Below, one piece after another: positions 25,062 through 34,740 of a DNA stretch of 64,000 nucleotides. Position numbers and translations under genes: made by a program. The stretch's first letter is position 1, and every line of letters starts with the position of its first letter. The stretch covers positions 1 to 64,000 of the forward strand of contig NZ_PKFN01000007.1 in NCBI RefSeq assembly GCF_002933395.1, in the 5' to 3' direction. Source of the DNA: Yoonia maritima (GTDB taxonomy: Bacteria > Pseudomonadota > Alphaproteobacteria > Rhodobacterales > Rhodobacteraceae). The notes beneath the pieces were generated by a model, which was not told the DNA's origin, did no database searches, and saw only the letters and a program-made list of their open reading frames with translations.

Positions 25062-25814
25062 TCAACCCGCGGTTGGCATGTTTAGAAAAGCTGTTGCCGC
25101 GGCTTCGAACTCGCGTGGTTTCTCCGCGTGGAGCCAGTGGCCAGCGTCCGGAATTTTTGCGAATTTTGCGTTCGGAAATAGCTGTTTTATGATGGGCCGA
25201 TATTCAGGAAGCACGTAATCTGAATTTGCGCCTGACAAGAACAGGGTCGGGCCTTCGAATGTCCCGGCGACGTCAGGGAACCCGACGATTTGTGCCATAT
25301 AACTGTCGAGCACATCAAGGTTTAGCCGCCAGCGCTTTTCTTTCATATCAAGGCTTTGCAATAGGAAATCTGCGACACCTGGTTCAAGTTCGCCAAGCTG
25401 CTCTTTCGCGTCGTTACGGTTGGCGATTGCTGATAGATCGACCTGACGCATCGCATTCAGCGGCCCAATTTGAGTGTGTTGATAGGCAACCGGTGCGATG
25501 TCGGCGACGATCAGCCTCCGCAATTTTTCGGGGTATTTCAGTGCCAGCACCATAGAGGCTTTGCCCCCCATCGAATGCCCCAAAACATCCATCGGTTGGT
25601 CGATGATTTCGGCCAAATCTTCCGCCATGTCGGCATAGCTTTGACTGTCAAACCACGGGCTGTTTCCGTGGTTGCGCATGTCCACTGCGATCACAGGGCG
25701 TTCTGCCGACACGCGCTTGGCGATCACCCCCCAGTTTCGTGCAGATCCGTACAGACCATGTGCAATTAAAAGGGGTGTGCCCGCGGGCCCATCATATCGT
25801 ACCGTGTTTAACAT
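25062..25814 (-). CDS. Alpha/beta hydrolase, YbfF-type esterase
   Basis: A 250-residue alpha/beta hydrolase. The oxyanion region LLIAHGLYGSARNWG lies near 16-30 and the nucleophile elbow GHSMGGK near 79-85. The acid is probably Asp in SGANSDYVLPEYR, and the histidine is in DAGHWLHAEKP near 226. The HGLYGS and DMRNHGNSP motifs resemble E. coli YbfF, an acyl-CoA/palmitoyl esterase. The specific substrate is not deducible. It ends 56 bp from the second entericidin gene on the same strand. Confidence 0.9.
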   Translation of the reverse strand: MLNTVRYDGPAGTPLLIAHGLYGSARNWGVIAKRVSAERPVIAVDMRNHGNSPWFDSQSYADMAEDLAEIIDQPMDVLGHSMGGKASMVLALKYPEKLRRLIVADIAPVAYQHTQIGPLNAMRQVDLSAIANRNDAKEQLGELEPGVADFLLQSLDMKEKRWRLNLDVLDSYMAQIVGFPDVAGTFEGPTLFLSGANSDYVLPEYRPIIKQLFPNAKFAKIPDAGHWLHAEKPREFEAAATAFLNMPTAG

Positions 25815-25892
25815 GCATCTGTTCTAACCCTTTGTACGACCAGAGTGCCAGAGGCATTGAGCGAAGCAGCGTTTACAATTACCGGATGGAAT

Positions 25893-26261
25893 ATGGTGCA
25901 TACGATTGATCAACAGGTGGCAGAGATTCGCGGGTTGCTTGAGACCAAGTTACGCGTGCGTGGTCCTTCGCTTGCCGTGCAGGTGCGCAAGGCTGGGCGG
26001 GCAGTGCCGCGCGCTGTGCGACGTGATTTGGCGTATATGGTTCAATCTGCTGATTTGGTGAAAAACCCGAAATTGGCGCGTATGGTTGACCCATCGCATG
26101 CACAACGTGCGCATCGGAATGCGGTGACCTATCTGAACACGATCAATCCGCGTGAACGACGTATCACGGCTGCCGTTAATGTTGCCGCGTCTATTGCGCT
26201 TGTGCTGTTGGTGACTGGGGCTGTTCTACTTTACGTTTTGGTGCAACGGGGCTTTGTCTAA
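25893..26261 (+). CDS. Single-span membrane protein, hypothetical
   Basis: A 122-residue protein with a basic cytoplasmic domain (DQQVAEIRGLLETKLRVRGPSLAVQVRKAGRAVPRAVRRDLAYMV) and one C-terminal transmembrane helix (about 95-118). The composition resembles Rhodobacteraceae proteins of unknown function. GGATGG precedes the ATG at 25893. Its last 71 bases overlap the C-terminal coding end of the convergent DUF817 gene, an unusually long overlap. Confidence 0.7.
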   Translation: MVHTIDQQVAEIRGLLETKLRVRGPSLAVQVRKAGRAVPRAVRRDLAYMVQSADLVKNPKLARMVDPSHAQRAHRNAVTYLNTINPRERRITAAVNVAASIALVLLVTGAVLLYVLVQRGFV

Positions 26262-27072
26262 GTGGGTCTTTGACGACCAACGTGACAGTGGCGAAGGCCA
26301 CATAAAGCAACAGATACCACGACCCGATCTTTGCAAAGCTGACCAGTTCCAACGGGTTTTGCCCGCTGTAAATCCATGTGCCTGTCAGCGTGCCGATGTT
26401 TTCTGCAATCCAAAGGAATAAACTACTAAAGAACGCAGCGAGGGGCAGGGGCATCCAGTACCAGTTTGCGCCGATCCGGAACCAAATGCGCGTGCGGATG
26501 TAGAATAGGACCGTCGCCGCAAACATCAGATTGCGGAAATCCCAGATGTAGTGATGGCTGAAAAAGTTGACGTAAACCGTCACGGCCAACCCAAAGTGCA
26601 GCGCCATCGGTGGGAAGGGGGCGAACTGCATGTCAAACAAGCGGATCACTCGCGCCATGTAGCTGCCGACGGCGGCGTACATGAAACCAGAAAACAGCGG
26701 CACACCGTATAGCTTGAACAAAGCGGGCTCGGGATAGCCCCATGACCCGGCGCTAACCTTGAACCACTCCATCGCGGTGCCAGTGATGTGAAACAACAAG
26801 ATCACGCGCGCCTCGGCCCATGTTTCTAGCTTGTACCACAAAAACAACGCCTGCAGTCCAAGGGCGATTAGAAAAAGCGCGTCATAACGGGCGAGGGGCC
26901 AATCGTCATGCCAGATCATCTTGGTCGCAATAATCGCCGCCAAAAGGCAGGCGCCAAATAGGCAGGCCCATGCTTGTTTGAGAACAAACATGACAAATTC
27001 GGCCACCCTAGCGGGAAGCCGGCGGCGCATGGCATCGCCAAGACGGCGTTCAGTGATATGGGTTTGGGTCAT
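26191..27072 (-). CDS. DUF817 family integral membrane protein
   Basis: A 293-residue polytopic membrane protein with about eight to nine spans. Conserved blocks EWFKVSAGSWGYPEPALFKLYGVPLFSGFMYAAVGSYM and NFFSHHYIWDFRN are typical of the DUF817 (YoaT) family, whose function is unknown. A TTG start at 27087 is possible, but the ATG at 27072 is the natural choice. The tail (KRKVEQPQSPTAQAQ) is hydrophilic and overlaps the neighbouring gene. Confidence 0.88.
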   Translation of the reverse strand: MTQTHITERRLGDAMRRRLPARVAEFVMFVLKQAWACLFGACLLAAIIATKMIWHDDWPLARYDALFLIALGLQALFLWYKLETWAEARVILLFHITGTAMEWFKVSAGSWGYPEPALFKLYGVPLFSGFMYAAVGSYMARVIRLFDMQFAPFPPMALHFGLAVTVYVNFFSHHYIWDFRNLMFAATVLFYIRTRIWFRIGANWYWMPLPLAAFFSSLFLWIAENIGTLTGTWIYSGQNPLELVSFAKIGSWYLLLYVAFATVTLVVKDPLRQSPVAPKRKVEQPQSPTAQAQ

Positions 27073-27159
27073 GGTGTTAGCATGCAACGTATCTCTAAAA
27101 AATTTCGTGATGTTTTGTGAAGTTATTCAAGAAGCCTCTATGACTGTCCCGTTTATCAA

Positions 27160-27840
27160 GTGTCAAAGGAACTGCTTGTGCCGTCGGAGCAGGCTTTGAT
27201 ACGAAGTCAGCGTGACAAGGAGAATTTCGTGCCCCAAGACCACTATCAAGATTTTCTAAAGTATGAACGTCTTGGCCTTCGGGATGAAGCGCAAAAATCA
27301 GTTCTGCTTTTTGTAAAATCGGTGTCGAGCTTTGCGGATAAAGAAATTTGGACGCATGCCAATCTCTTGAGTGTCGAGAGGAACCGCTCTTTTCAAATTC
27401 GACATGAAATATATGATGTCATCGCCTACCCGGTACTATTGGAAGGGTACAAACGAGATGATCCTGAGTGTTTGTATCTGATGGGAATGACATTTCAAAA
27501 TCTAATCTATTATATGAAGCAACCTCTAGGTATTAGCTGGTGCGACCGAGAGGACTTGCTCAAACGTGCGTATTTTTCTGAACCTTCATCAGGAAAATAT
27601 CGCACGGCTTTGCTGAGTGCGCTTATGGATAAGTTTCGAGATTGCGACCATGAGTGGCCAGTTGGAATTTTGGGAGACGTTTTTCCATTTTCCGAGCTAA
27701 AGCAGGATATAGTTCTTGCTCTAAAATTGGACAAGAGAAGTCAATGCGCGGATAGAATTTCTGAGTTCTCAGATCGAGTTGATCAATATATTGAACGAAT
27801 TCAAACTCGTCGGTCTGATAAGCTAGATAAAACTGACTAG
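27160..27840 (+). CDS. Hypothetical protein, possibly acquired
   Basis: A 226-residue soluble protein, charged and mainly helical by eye, with YERLGLRDEAQKSVLLFVKSV and DPECLYLMGMTFQNLIYYMK segments reminiscent of helical-repeat folds. There is no catalytic motif. The start appears to be GTG at 27160 (MSKELLVPS...), with AAGCC/CTATG upstream giving a poor ribosome site; a second GTG at 27178 is possible. Its codon use looks AT-richer than that of glyA next to it, which suggests horizontal origin. Confidence 0.55.
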   Translation: MSKELLVPSEQALIRSQRDKENFVPQDHYQDFLKYERLGLRDEAQKSVLLFVKSVSSFADKEIWTHANLLSVERNRSFQIRHEIYDVIAYPVLLEGYKRDDPECLYLMGMTFQNLIYYMKQPLGISWCDREDLLKRAYFSEPSSGKYRTALLSALMDKFRDCDHEWPVGILGDVFPFSELKQDIVLALKLDKRSQCADRISEFSDRVDQYIERIQTRRSDKLDKTD

Positions 27841-27861
27841 AAAAAACTTTAAGTGCGTGAG

Positions 27862-27885
27862 TTGGGTGGGCCGAAGCCCACCCAA
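27862..27885. terminator. Terminator-like hairpin between convergent genes
   Basis: A perfect ten-base-pair stem (27862-27871 with 27876-27885) with a four-base CGAA loop, TTCG on the minus strand, lies between the stop of the plus gene and glyA. The core GGTGGGC/GCCCACC resembles the dispersed palindromes but lacks the CGTAG flank. The plus strand continues TTATTCTT. Confidence 0.7.
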
Positions 27886-27891
27886 TTATTC

Positions 27892-29187
27892 TTATAGGTT
27901 TGGATACATCGGGAACTTGTCGCAGAGCGCTTCGACTTCGGCGCGGACTTTGGCTTCGACTTCGCCGTTGCCCTCTTCGCCGTTGGCGGCAAGCCCGTCG
28001 GTGACTTCGACGATCCAATCAGCGATTTGACGGAACTCGGCCTCGCCGAACCCGCGTGTTGTGCCTGCGGGTGAACCCAGACGGATGCCGGATGTGACCA
28101 TTGGCTTTTCTGGGTCAAACGGGATGCCGTTTTTGTTGCAGGTGATATGCGCACGACCAAGCGAGTTTTCAGTCGCGTTGCCTTTGACGCCTTTGGGGCG
28201 CAGGTCGACCAGCATCAGGTGGCTGTCGGTGCCGCCGGATACGATATCAAGGCCGCCTTTCATCAGCTGGTCAGCCAAGGCTTGGGCGTTTTTGACGACT
28301 TGTTCTTGGTAGGTTTTGAACTCGGGGCGTAGGGCTTCGCCGAATGCCACGGCTTTACCAGCGATGACATGCATCAGCGGGCCGCCTTGGATGCCGGGGA
28401 AGATGGCAGAGTTCACCTTTTTCGCGATGTCCGCGTCGTTGGTGCAGATCATGCCGCCACGTGGGCCGCGCAATGTTTTGTGCGTGGTTGTTGTCGCAAC
28501 ATGTGCGTGTGGGAACGGCGATGGGTAGATGCCTGCCGCAACAAGACCCGCAAAGTGGGCCATATCAACCATCAGAATCGCGCCAACGCTGTCCGCAATT
28601 TCGCGCATTTTTGCGAAATCAATGATGCGTGGGATGGCGGAACCACCAGCGATGATCATTTTTGGCTGGTGTTCAGTCGCAAGTGCCTGCACCTCGTCAT
28701 AATCCAGCAGGCTGTCCTGACGGCGTACACCGTATTGGATTGCGTTGTAGATTTTGCCGGATTGGTTTGGTTTTGCACCGTGTGTCAGGTGGCCGCCTGC
28801 GTCCAGTGACATCCCCAAAATGGTGTCGCCGGGTTTGATCAGCGCCTGATACACACCTTGGTTCGCCTGAGAACCAGAGTTCGGCTGGACGTTCACGAAC
28901 TCACAGCCAAACAGCTGCTTGGCGCGGTCGATAGCGATGGTTTCTGCGACATCAACATGTTCGCAGCCACCGTAATAGCGGCGTCCGGGATAACCTTCGG
29001 CGTATTTGTTTGTCATCACGCTGCCTTGGGCTTGCATCACGGCGGCGGACACGATGTTTTCGGATGCGATCAGTTCGATCTCTTTGCGCTGGCGGCCCAG
29101 TTCGCCTTGGATCGCGGCGTGGATTTCTGGGTCGCGTGTATCCAGTGTTTCGGTGAAAAAGCCGGCGTCGCGGACTGCAGATGTCAT
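27892..29187 (-). CDS. glyA: Serine hydroxymethyltransferase
   Basis: GlyA interconverts serine and glycine and supplies 5,10-methylene-tetrahydrofolate. The 431-residue PLP enzyme shows [10 protein letters not shown] near 37-46, [18 protein letters not shown] near 62-79, [13 protein letters not shown], and the PLP lysine in [13 protein letters not shown] near 234. Length and motifs are normal. AAGGGAAA precedes the ATG at 29187. It is transcribed alone. Confidence 0.97.
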   Translation of the reverse strand: MTSAVRDAGFFTETLDTRDPEIHAAIQGELGRQRKEIELIASENIVSAAVMQAQGSVMTNKYAEGYPGRRYYGGCEHVDVAETIAIDRAKQLFGCEFVNVQPNSGSQANQGVYQALIKPGDTILGMSLDAGGHLTHGAKPNQSGKIYNAIQYGVRRQDSLLDYDEVQALATEHQPKMIIAGGSAIPRIIDFAKMREIADSVGAILMVDMAHFAGLVAAGIYPSPFPHAHVATTTTHKTLRGPRGGMICTNDADIAKKVNSAIFPGIQGGPLMHVIAGKAVAFGEALRPEFKTYQEQVVKNAQALADQLMKGGLDIVSGGTDSHLMLVDLRPKGVKGNATENSLGRAHITCNKNGIPFDPEKPMVTSGIRLGSPAGTTRGFGEAEFRQIADWIVEVTDGLAANGEEGNGEVEAKVRAEVEALCDKFPMYPNL

Positions 29188-29373
29188 GGATGTTTTCCCT
29201 TCTCAGGTGCCAAAAGCGGTAAGACTGGCCTCTCATACCGTAGGAATGCCCTGTTCTAAAGCATCAAAACGACCATGATCTTTATGAGCGCGTCATGAAG
29301 GTTTCGTATCGGCGTCTTGCGTTTCAGGTGCGATCCAATCAGAACTATCCAGAACAAGAGGAAACTTTCGCCA

Positions 29374-30138
29374 ATGTCGCAGCCTAAAATCGCGTTTGTT
29401 GCCAGTCCCGTTCCGACCGCGCAAAATGCGTTGAAAGAGCTATCGGCCTTATATGGCAGTGTTTTACAAGATCAGGCCGATGTCATTGTGGCTCTAGGCG
29501 GTGACGGTTTCATGCTTGATACCTTGCATAGCACAAAGGGGCTGGATGTTCCTGTTTACGGTATGAACCGTGGCACGGTCGGTTTTTTGATGAATGAATT
29601 TCAGTCAGAGGAATTGCCTGAGCGGCTGAATGCCGCAGTGGAAGAGGTTATCAACCCGCTTGCGATGACAGCGTTGACTGTCGATGGGCATATGCATGAG
29701 GCATTGGCGATTAATGAAGTTAGCCTGCTGCGTGCCGGCCCGCAGGCGGCAAAGCTACGGATCACGGTGGATAGCCGTTTGCGAATGCCGGAACTGGTTT
29801 GCGACGGCGCATTGCTGGCCACACCTGCAGGATCGACCGCATATAACTATTCTGCGCACGGTCCGATCCTACCGATCGGGTCTGATGTGCTTGCGTTAAC
29901 CGCAATGTCTGCATTCCGTCCCCGCCGCTGGCGCGGTGCGCTGCTGCCTAAACGTGCGGTGGTGCGGTTTGATGTGATCGACCCCGGTAAACGCCCGGTT
30001 ATGGCCGACGCTGACGGTAAGTCAGTGCGCAATGTTGCCAGTGTCGAGATCAGGTCAGAGCCTATGGTCAAACACCGGATACTCTTTGATCCGGGTCATG
30101 GGTTGGAAGAACGACTAATCAGAGAACAATTTGTTTGA
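29374..30138 (+). CDS. nadK: NAD kinase
   Basis: NadK phosphorylates NAD to NADP. The 254-residue protein has the catalytic GGDGFMLDTLH motif near 41-51, the MNRGTVGFLMN segment, NEVSLLR, and the second substrate motif GDGALLATPAGSTAYNYSA. AGAGGAAA before the ATG at 29374 sets the start; an in-frame ATG at 29317 would add an unrelated 19-residue tail. Its stop abuts the stop of the convergent pentapeptide gene with no gap. Confidence 0.95.
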   Translation: MSQPKIAFVASPVPTAQNALKELSALYGSVLQDQADVIVALGGDGFMLDTLHSTKGLDVPVYGMNRGTVGFLMNEFQSEELPERLNAAVEEVINPLAMTALTVDGHMHEALAINEVSLLRAGPQAAKLRITVDSRLRMPELVCDGALLATPAGSTAYNYSAHGPILPIGSDVLALTAMSAFRPRRWRGALLPKRAVVRFDVIDPGKRPVMADADGKSVRNVASVEIRSEPMVKHRILFDPGHGLEERLIREQFV

Positions 30139-30825
30139 TTAAAGCACATGCAGCCCAAGCTGGCTAAGAAGCTCGGCGGCCTGCTGTTTCGATATGATAG
30201 CGCCTTTGTAGTGCGTAGAATCCGATATTTGGATACCGCCTAAGTTCGCGTCGCGTAGATCGGCACCTTCAAACCTGCAGTCGTGCAGACGGGCGTCTCT
30301 TAAAAGGCAGTCCTCGAATATTGTTTCCCGAAAATCGCAGTTGCGCAGATCAGCCTCGCTAAAGTCTAACTGTTTCAGCGTGGCGTTCTTGAACGAGAAA
30401 CCAGACAGGGTGGCCATGACAAAGAGGACTTCGTTGAAGCTAACATCTAGTGCGCGCACTTCTGTCATCTCTGTTCTGGTTAATTTGCAACGCATGATGT
30501 TGGCTGATGACAGTGTGGCGCCGCGAAAACTGGTATTGCTAAAGTCGCCACCGTCGATGATCGCATCTGTGAGGTCTGCACCGGGAAAGTTCGCGCCTGT
30601 TGCACGGCAGCCTTTGAAATGGCTTCCTTCAAGTTGCGTGCTGCTGAAATCGGCATTGTTCAAATTGCAGTGCTCGAACCTCCAGCCCGACAGGTCAAGT
30701 CGTGAAAAATCCAAGTTTGCACCGCGACAGTTATTTAGGGTTTGCGGCTGACCTGCATTGCTAAGCCGAACAAGTTCAGTGCGTGTCGGCAGGGAGATTA
30801 GAGGCTCGTCATGTTGCCGCGCCAT
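30139..30825 (-). CDS. Pentapeptide repeat protein
   Basis: A 228-residue protein made almost wholly of A(D/N)LXX-type pentapeptide units, for example ANLDFSRLDLSGWRF, NADFSSTQLEG, ANFPGADLTDA and ADLRNCDFRE, which should fold as a right-handed quadrilateral beta-helix. The final 25 residues (KGAIISKQQAAELLSQLGLHVL) form a capping helix. Such proteins can mimic DNA or serve as scaffolds; the function here is unknown. AGAGG sits eight bases before the ATG at 30825. An earlier ATG at 30864 is in frame but less well placed. Confidence 0.88.
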   Translation of the reverse strand: MARQHDEPLISLPTRTELVRLSNAGQPQTLNNCRGANLDFSRLDLSGWRFEHCNLNNADFSSTQLEGSHFKGCRATGANFPGADLTDAIIDGGDFSNTSFRGATLSSANIMRCKLTRTEMTEVRALDVSFNEVLFVMATLSGFSFKNATLKQLDFSEADLRNCDFRETIFEDCLLRDARLHDCRFEGADLRDANLGGIQISDSTHYKGAIISKQQAAELLSQLGLHVL

Positions 30826-30929
30826 CTTTTGATCCTCTTTTGAGAGTAGATATTCAAGCATCACCGCCGATAGAATGCCCCCAACGGAATAATTACGCTG
30901 GGGGTATGTGTGTGTTGGTCAGGCGCAGC

Positions 30930-31571
30930 TTAGCTGTCCGCATCAACCCGTGTGATGAACTTGTCGGTGGCGCGTCGTACTTTGGCTTGATCATTCAGCC
31001 AATCGCCGTCGGCATCGCGGTAACCTAGGGGCAGGATGGCGACTGAACGTAGGCCGCGTTCGCGCAGGCCTAGGATTTCGTCGAATTTGTCGGCTTCAAA
31101 GCCTTCCATTGGCGTGCTGTCGACTTCTTCGAATGCGGCGGCGGTGAGTGCGATGCCAAGGCCGATGTAGGCTTGGCGGGCGGCATGTTCAAAGTTCACT
31201 TCGGCAGGGCGGGACAGATACATGCCTTTTAGGCGATCATAGTATCCGGTCAGTGCTTCGGTCAGTCCGCCACGGGCGGCGGCCGTATCATTCACCACGC
31301 CGTCGATCCGTTCTTCGGTATAGTTATCCCAAGCGGCAAAGATCAAAACATGGCTGCCATCGACAAGCTGGGCTTGGTCAAATGCGGCGTCTTTCAGTTT
31401 GGCACGTACAGCTGGATCCGTCACTACGATCACTTCGAACGGCTGAAGGCCACTGGAGGTTGGCGCAAGGCGCGTTGCCTCGAGGATAGCGTCGACTTTT
31501 TCATCCGGGACGGCTTTGTCCGGGTCCATTTTCTTGGTGGCGTAACGCCAATTCAAGCGATCGAGAAGCAT
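30930..31571 (-). CDS. NAD(P)H-dependent nitroreductase family oxidoreductase
   Basis: A 213-residue FMN flavoprotein of the NfsB-like nitroreductase family. It opens LLDRLNWRYATKKMDPDK, with APTSSGLQPFEVIVV near 36-50 for FMN phosphate and FEHAARQAYIGLGIALTAAA as the dimer helix. The C-terminal RGLRSVAILPLGYRD segment is typical. It reduces nitroaromatics or quinones using NAD(P)H, but the physiological substrate is unknown. No regulator gene is recognisable in the 416-bp region upstream. Confidence 0.9.
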   Translation of the reverse strand: MLLDRLNWRYATKKMDPDKAVPDEKVDAILEATRLAPTSSGLQPFEVIVVTDPAVRAKLKDAAFDQAQLVDGSHVLIFAAWDNYTEERIDGVVNDTAAARGGLTEALTGYYDRLKGMYLSRPAEVNFEHAARQAYIGLGIALTAAAFEEVDSTPMEGFEADKFDEILGLRERGLRSVAILPLGYRDADGDWLNDQAKVRRATDKFITRVDADS

Positions 31572-31987
31572 TTTAGATTTCCTGTCTTTGCGGGATAAAC
31601 GTGCGTGTGATTATTCTGATCAACAGTTGATGGTTGCGGCGAACCTTCGGAACCCTGTAGTGGCGCACACACCATGTGTTTCACCGCACATCTTGCTGGT
31701 CGATAGCCCCGAATGCGCTTTTAAAATTGATCAAGTGGTCAATATGTGTGTGCGTCTGCAGCATGGACGAATCGGTAAATTTTGCTGTGCCGCAGAATTT
31801 AGGACGATTCGCCGTATCATAGGTGTGACGGCAATAAACAGACCGAATAATCATGATAAGGTATGAATTTTGGGCGAATTCCCCGCATCAGCGCTATTTC
31901 CCGAAGGCAGCAAACTGCCTATAGTCGTTTGAAAAGCGGGGACAAACTCGCTGTATCTGATATGTGTATTTTGGGAGGCTACTTGTT
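31572..31987. other. 416-bp region without a supported gene
   Basis: This separates the divergent nitroreductase and ihfB genes. A 92-codon plus-strand frame (31588-31866) exists, but its peptide has no recognisable features, no ribosome site and unusual composition, so I do not call it. The last 60 bases hold TTGAAA (about 31929) and TATCTGAT elements that may belong to the ihfB promoter, though the spacing is long. Confidence 0.5.
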
Positions 31988-32269
31988 ATGATCCGATCTG
32001 AATTGATTCAAAAAATCGCCGATGAAAACCCTCATTTGTATCAGCGCGATGTCGAAAAAATTGTGAATACTATCTTTGAAGAAATCACGGACGCTATGTC
32101 GCGTGGTGATCGTGTCGAATTACGTGGCTTTGGCGCGTTTTCGGTGAAAAAACGTGACCAGCGTATCGGCCGCAATCCTCGCACGGGTGAAGCGGTTGAA
32201 GTTGAAGAGAAACATGTTCCGTTTTTCAAGACCGGAAAGCTCTTGCGGGATCGCTTAAACGGTAACTAA
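31988..32269 (+). CDS. ihfB: Integration host factor subunit beta
   Basis: A 93-residue HU/IHF-family DNA-bending protein. [33 protein letters not shown] forms the helical dimer body, and [32 protein letters not shown] contains the DNA-intercalating beta arm with the conserved RNPRTG and proline. The internal [13 protein letters not shown] is IHF-beta typical. TGGGAGG precedes the ATG at 31988. It leads the ihfB-lapA-trpF group, nine bases before lapA. Confidence 0.95.
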   Translation: MIRSELIQKIADENPHLYQRDVEKIVNTIFEEITDAMSRGDRVELRGFGAFSVKKRDQRIGRNPRTGEAVEVEEKHVPFFKTGKLLRDRLNGN

Positions 32270-32278
32270 GAGGGTACT

Positions 32279-32635
32279 ATGAAAACCATTCGTTATGTCT
32301 TTTGGGCCATTGTTGGCTTGTGTTTGATCCTGATCGGGTTGGCGAACCGGGATGCAGTGACTGTGCGTGCAATGCCGACGCCCGTCGCGGATCTGCTCGG
32401 TTTGTCGCCTGACATTCAGCTTCCGTTGTTTATCGTTATATTCTTAGGGGTTGGCGCGGGGCTACTGATTGGTTTCCTTTGGGAATGGGTGCGCGAGCAT
32501 CGTATTCGCGCTGAATCCCGTGTGAAGAGCCGTGAATTGGACGCACTACGCCGCGAAGTTAAAAAGCTTCGCGGTGAAGCGGTTGGCGCGAAAAGCAGTG
32601 ATGATGTTCTAGCGCTGTTGGAAAACGCGAGCTGA
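32279..32635 (+). CDS. LapA-domain (DUF1049) membrane protein
   Basis: A 118-residue protein with two membrane helices (about 5-24 and 48-70) and a cytoplasmic C-terminal coiled coil ([25 protein letters not shown]). This is the lipopolysaccharide-assembly protein A (LapA/YciS) domain layout. In E. coli LapA works with LapB in LPS control; no lapB is adjacent here. Its TGA overlaps the ATG of trpF (TGATG), so translation is coupled. Confidence 0.88.
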   Translation: MKTIRYVFWAIVGLCLILIGLANRDAVTVRAMPTPVADLLGLSPDIQLPLFIVIFLGVGAGLLIGFLWEWVREHRIRAESRVKSRELDALRREVKKLRGEAVGAKSSDDVLALLENAS

Positions 32636-33285
32636 TGGACGCTGGCATTCGGATTAAGGTTTGTGGTCTTCGGACTGCAGCTGACGTGCTGTCTGCAGCA
32701 GAAGCAGGCGCGACTTACCTTGGGTTCAACTTCTTTCCGAAGTCGCCGCGCTATGTCAATTTTGACGAAGCGCGCGACCTTGCTGTCGAAGTACCAGTTG
32801 GCGTCGCCAAAGTCGGGCTTGTCGTGAATGCTGATGATGCGCTGCTTGACGCGCTGACAGATCGGGTGCCGCTTGACATGTTGCAGCTTCATGGCAGCGA
32901 AACACCAGAGCGGGTTGCTGAAATTCGTGCACGCTATGGGCTGCCAGTGATGAAAGTGCTGGGCATATCGGGCCCGGCGGATATGGACGCGATTGATATC
33001 TACAGCGCTGTTGCGGACCAGTTGATGCTGGATGCAAAGCCACCAAAAGACGCTGTTTTGCCCGGTGGAAATGGGATCAGCTTTGATTGGTCGCTGTTGT
33101 CAGGGCGTAAATATTGGACCAAACCTTGGATGCTTGCCGGTGGCTTGAATGCCGATAACGTGGCTGAGGCGATCATGCGTACCGGAACCAAGCAAGTTGA
33201 TGTTGCTTCGGGTGTTGAATCCGCGCCAGGTGTCAAAGACGCGGATCTAATGAAAGCTTTCTGCGCGGCTGCACAAAGCGCTTAA
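32635..33285 (+). CDS. trpF: Phosphoribosylanthranilate isomerase
   Basis: TrpF converts phosphoribosylanthranilate to CdRP, the third step of tryptophan synthesis. The 216-residue TIM barrel starts [10 protein letters not shown] (catalytic Cys near 10) and has [12 protein letters not shown] near 31-42, DMLQLHGSE, and the phosphate-binding [13 protein letters not shown] and [12 protein letters not shown] loops. It overlaps the lapA stop by one base and is followed after 94 bp by trpB. Confidence 0.95.
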   Translation: MDAGIRIKVCGLRTAADVLSAAEAGATYLGFNFFPKSPRYVNFDEARDLAVEVPVGVAKVGLVVNADDALLDALTDRVPLDMLQLHGSETPERVAEIRARYGLPVMKVLGISGPADMDAIDIYSAVADQLMLDAKPPKDAVLPGGNGISFDWSLLSGRKYWTKPWMLAGGLNADNVAEAIMRTGTKQVDVASGVESAPGVKDADLMKAFCAAAQSA

Positions 33286-33379
33286 AATTCAGCGGTCCCG
33301 GTATTTGCTGGGCCGCATTTGCTTTACCATCCTGACCAATGTCGATAGTCCTGACGGGCACGATACAAAGAGGTGTGAC

Positions 33380-34606
33380 ATGCCCAACGATCTATTCAAC
33401 AGTTTCATGACCGGTCCCGATGAAAAGGGACGCTTTGGTGATTTTGGGGGCCGTTTTGTTTCGGAAACCCTGATGCCGCTGATCCTTGAACTTGAGGAAC
33501 AGTATGAATTTGCCAAGACGGACGATGCGTTCTGGGCAGAGATGAATGATCTTTGGACGAACTATGTCGGTCGCCCAAGCCCACTTTATCATGCAGAGCG
33601 CCTGTCAGAGCATCTGGGCGGCGCTAAGATTTATCTTAAGCGCGATGAGCTGAACCACACGGGTGCGCATAAAATAAACAACGTACTTGGGCAGATCATT
33701 CTGGCCCGCCGTATGGGCAAGACCCGCATTATCGCTGAAACAGGTGCTGGACAGCACGGCGTTGCAACGGCGACCGTTTGTGCAAAATTCGGTCTGAAAT
33801 GCGTTGTTTATATGGGCGCGCACGATGTTGAACGCCAAGCCCCGAACGTATTCCGCATGCGCCTGTTAGGTGCCGAAGTTGTTCCTGTGACCTCTGGTCG
33901 TGGCACGTTAAAAGACGCGATGAACGATGCCCTACGTGACTGGGTAACCAACGTTCGCGACACGTTCTATTGCATCGGCACGGTTGCGGGTCCGCACCCA
34001 TACCCTGCGATGGTCCGTGATTTTCAGGCCATCATCGGCAAGGAAACCAAAGAGCAGATGCAAGCCGCCGAAGGTCGGTTACCTGATACGTTGATTGCTG
34101 CGATCGGTGGCGGTTCCAACGCGATGGGCCTGTTCTTTCCGTTCCTTGACGATAAAGAGGTCAACATCATCGGCGTAGAGGCCGGCGGCAAAGGCGTGAA
34201 CGCCAAAATGGAACATTGCGCGTCGCTGACGGGTGGTCGCCCCGGTGTGCTGCACGGGAACCGGACGTATCTGTTGCAAGATGATGACGGCCAGATCTTG
34301 GAAGGCTTCAGCATCTCGGCTGGCCTTGATTACCCGGGTATCGGACCAGAGCACGCATGGCTGCATGAGATTGGCCGCGCGAAATACGTGTCGATCACAG
34401 ATGTCGAAGCGCTTGAGGCGTTCCAGCTTTGCTGTGCGCTGGAAGGGATTATTCCTGCGTTGGAACCGTCCCATGCGCTGGCGCATGTGATGAAGATCGC
34501 ACCAACACTGCCCAAAGATCACCTGCTGGTCATGAACATGTGTGGGCGTGGTGACAAAGATATCTTTACCGTCGCCAAACACCTTGGCTTTGATATGAAG
34601 ACCTAA
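33380..34606 (+). CDS. trpB: Tryptophan synthase beta chain
   Basis: TrpB condenses indole with serine using PLP. The 408-residue protein contains [17 protein letters not shown] near 17-33, the PLP lysine in [16 protein letters not shown] near 89-104, [10 protein letters not shown], and the phosphate-cup [15 protein letters not shown] before the ATG at 33380 sets the start. TrpF precedes it, but its subunit partner trpA is 12.7 kb away on the other strand at 47300-48091. Confidence 0.97.
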   Translation: MPNDLFNSFMTGPDEKGRFGDFGGRFVSETLMPLILELEEQYEFAKTDDAFWAEMNDLWTNYVGRPSPLYHAERLSEHLGGAKIYLKRDELNHTGAHKINNVLGQIILARRMGKTRIIAETGAGQHGVATATVCAKFGLKCVVYMGAHDVERQAPNVFRMRLLGAEVVPVTSGRGTLKDAMNDALRDWVTNVRDTFYCIGTVAGPHPYPAMVRDFQAIIGKETKEQMQAAEGRLPDTLIAAIGGGSNAMGLFFPFLDDKEVNIIGVEAGGKGVNAKMEHCASLTGGRPGVLHGNRTYLLQDDDGQILEGFSISAGLDYPGIGPEHAWLHEIGRAKYVSITDVEALEAFQLCCALEGIIPALEPSHALAHVMKIAPTLPKDHLLVMNMCGRGDKDIFTVAKHLGFDMKT

Positions 34607-34674
34607 GCTACTTTTGGAATGACCGGGGCAGGGGGATTTTCTGCTTCGGTTGTTGCTATCATTGCATCAACAAA

Positions 34675-34700
34675 GCCCCCATAAGTTGGGGGCGATTTGT
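34675..34700 (+). terminator. Possible terminator after trpB
   Basis: A six-base-pair GCCCCC/GGGGGC stem (34675-34680 with 34688-34693) is followed by GATTTGTT, 70 bp after the trpB stop. The T-tract is weak. Confidence 0.5.
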
Positions 34701-34740
34701 TACCTTAACCTCGCGAGAATCGCATCGACTGGGCCAGAGG

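Noticed and set aside
27862..27885. A fifth copy of the dispersed palindrome
   Set aside because: It shares GGTGGGC/GCCCACC but has a four-base loop and no CGTAG flank; classed as a terminator-like hairpin.
31588..31866. A 92-codon frame in the nitroreductase-ihfB gap
   Set aside because: Unusual composition, no ribosome site, no family; not called, only described as a gap.
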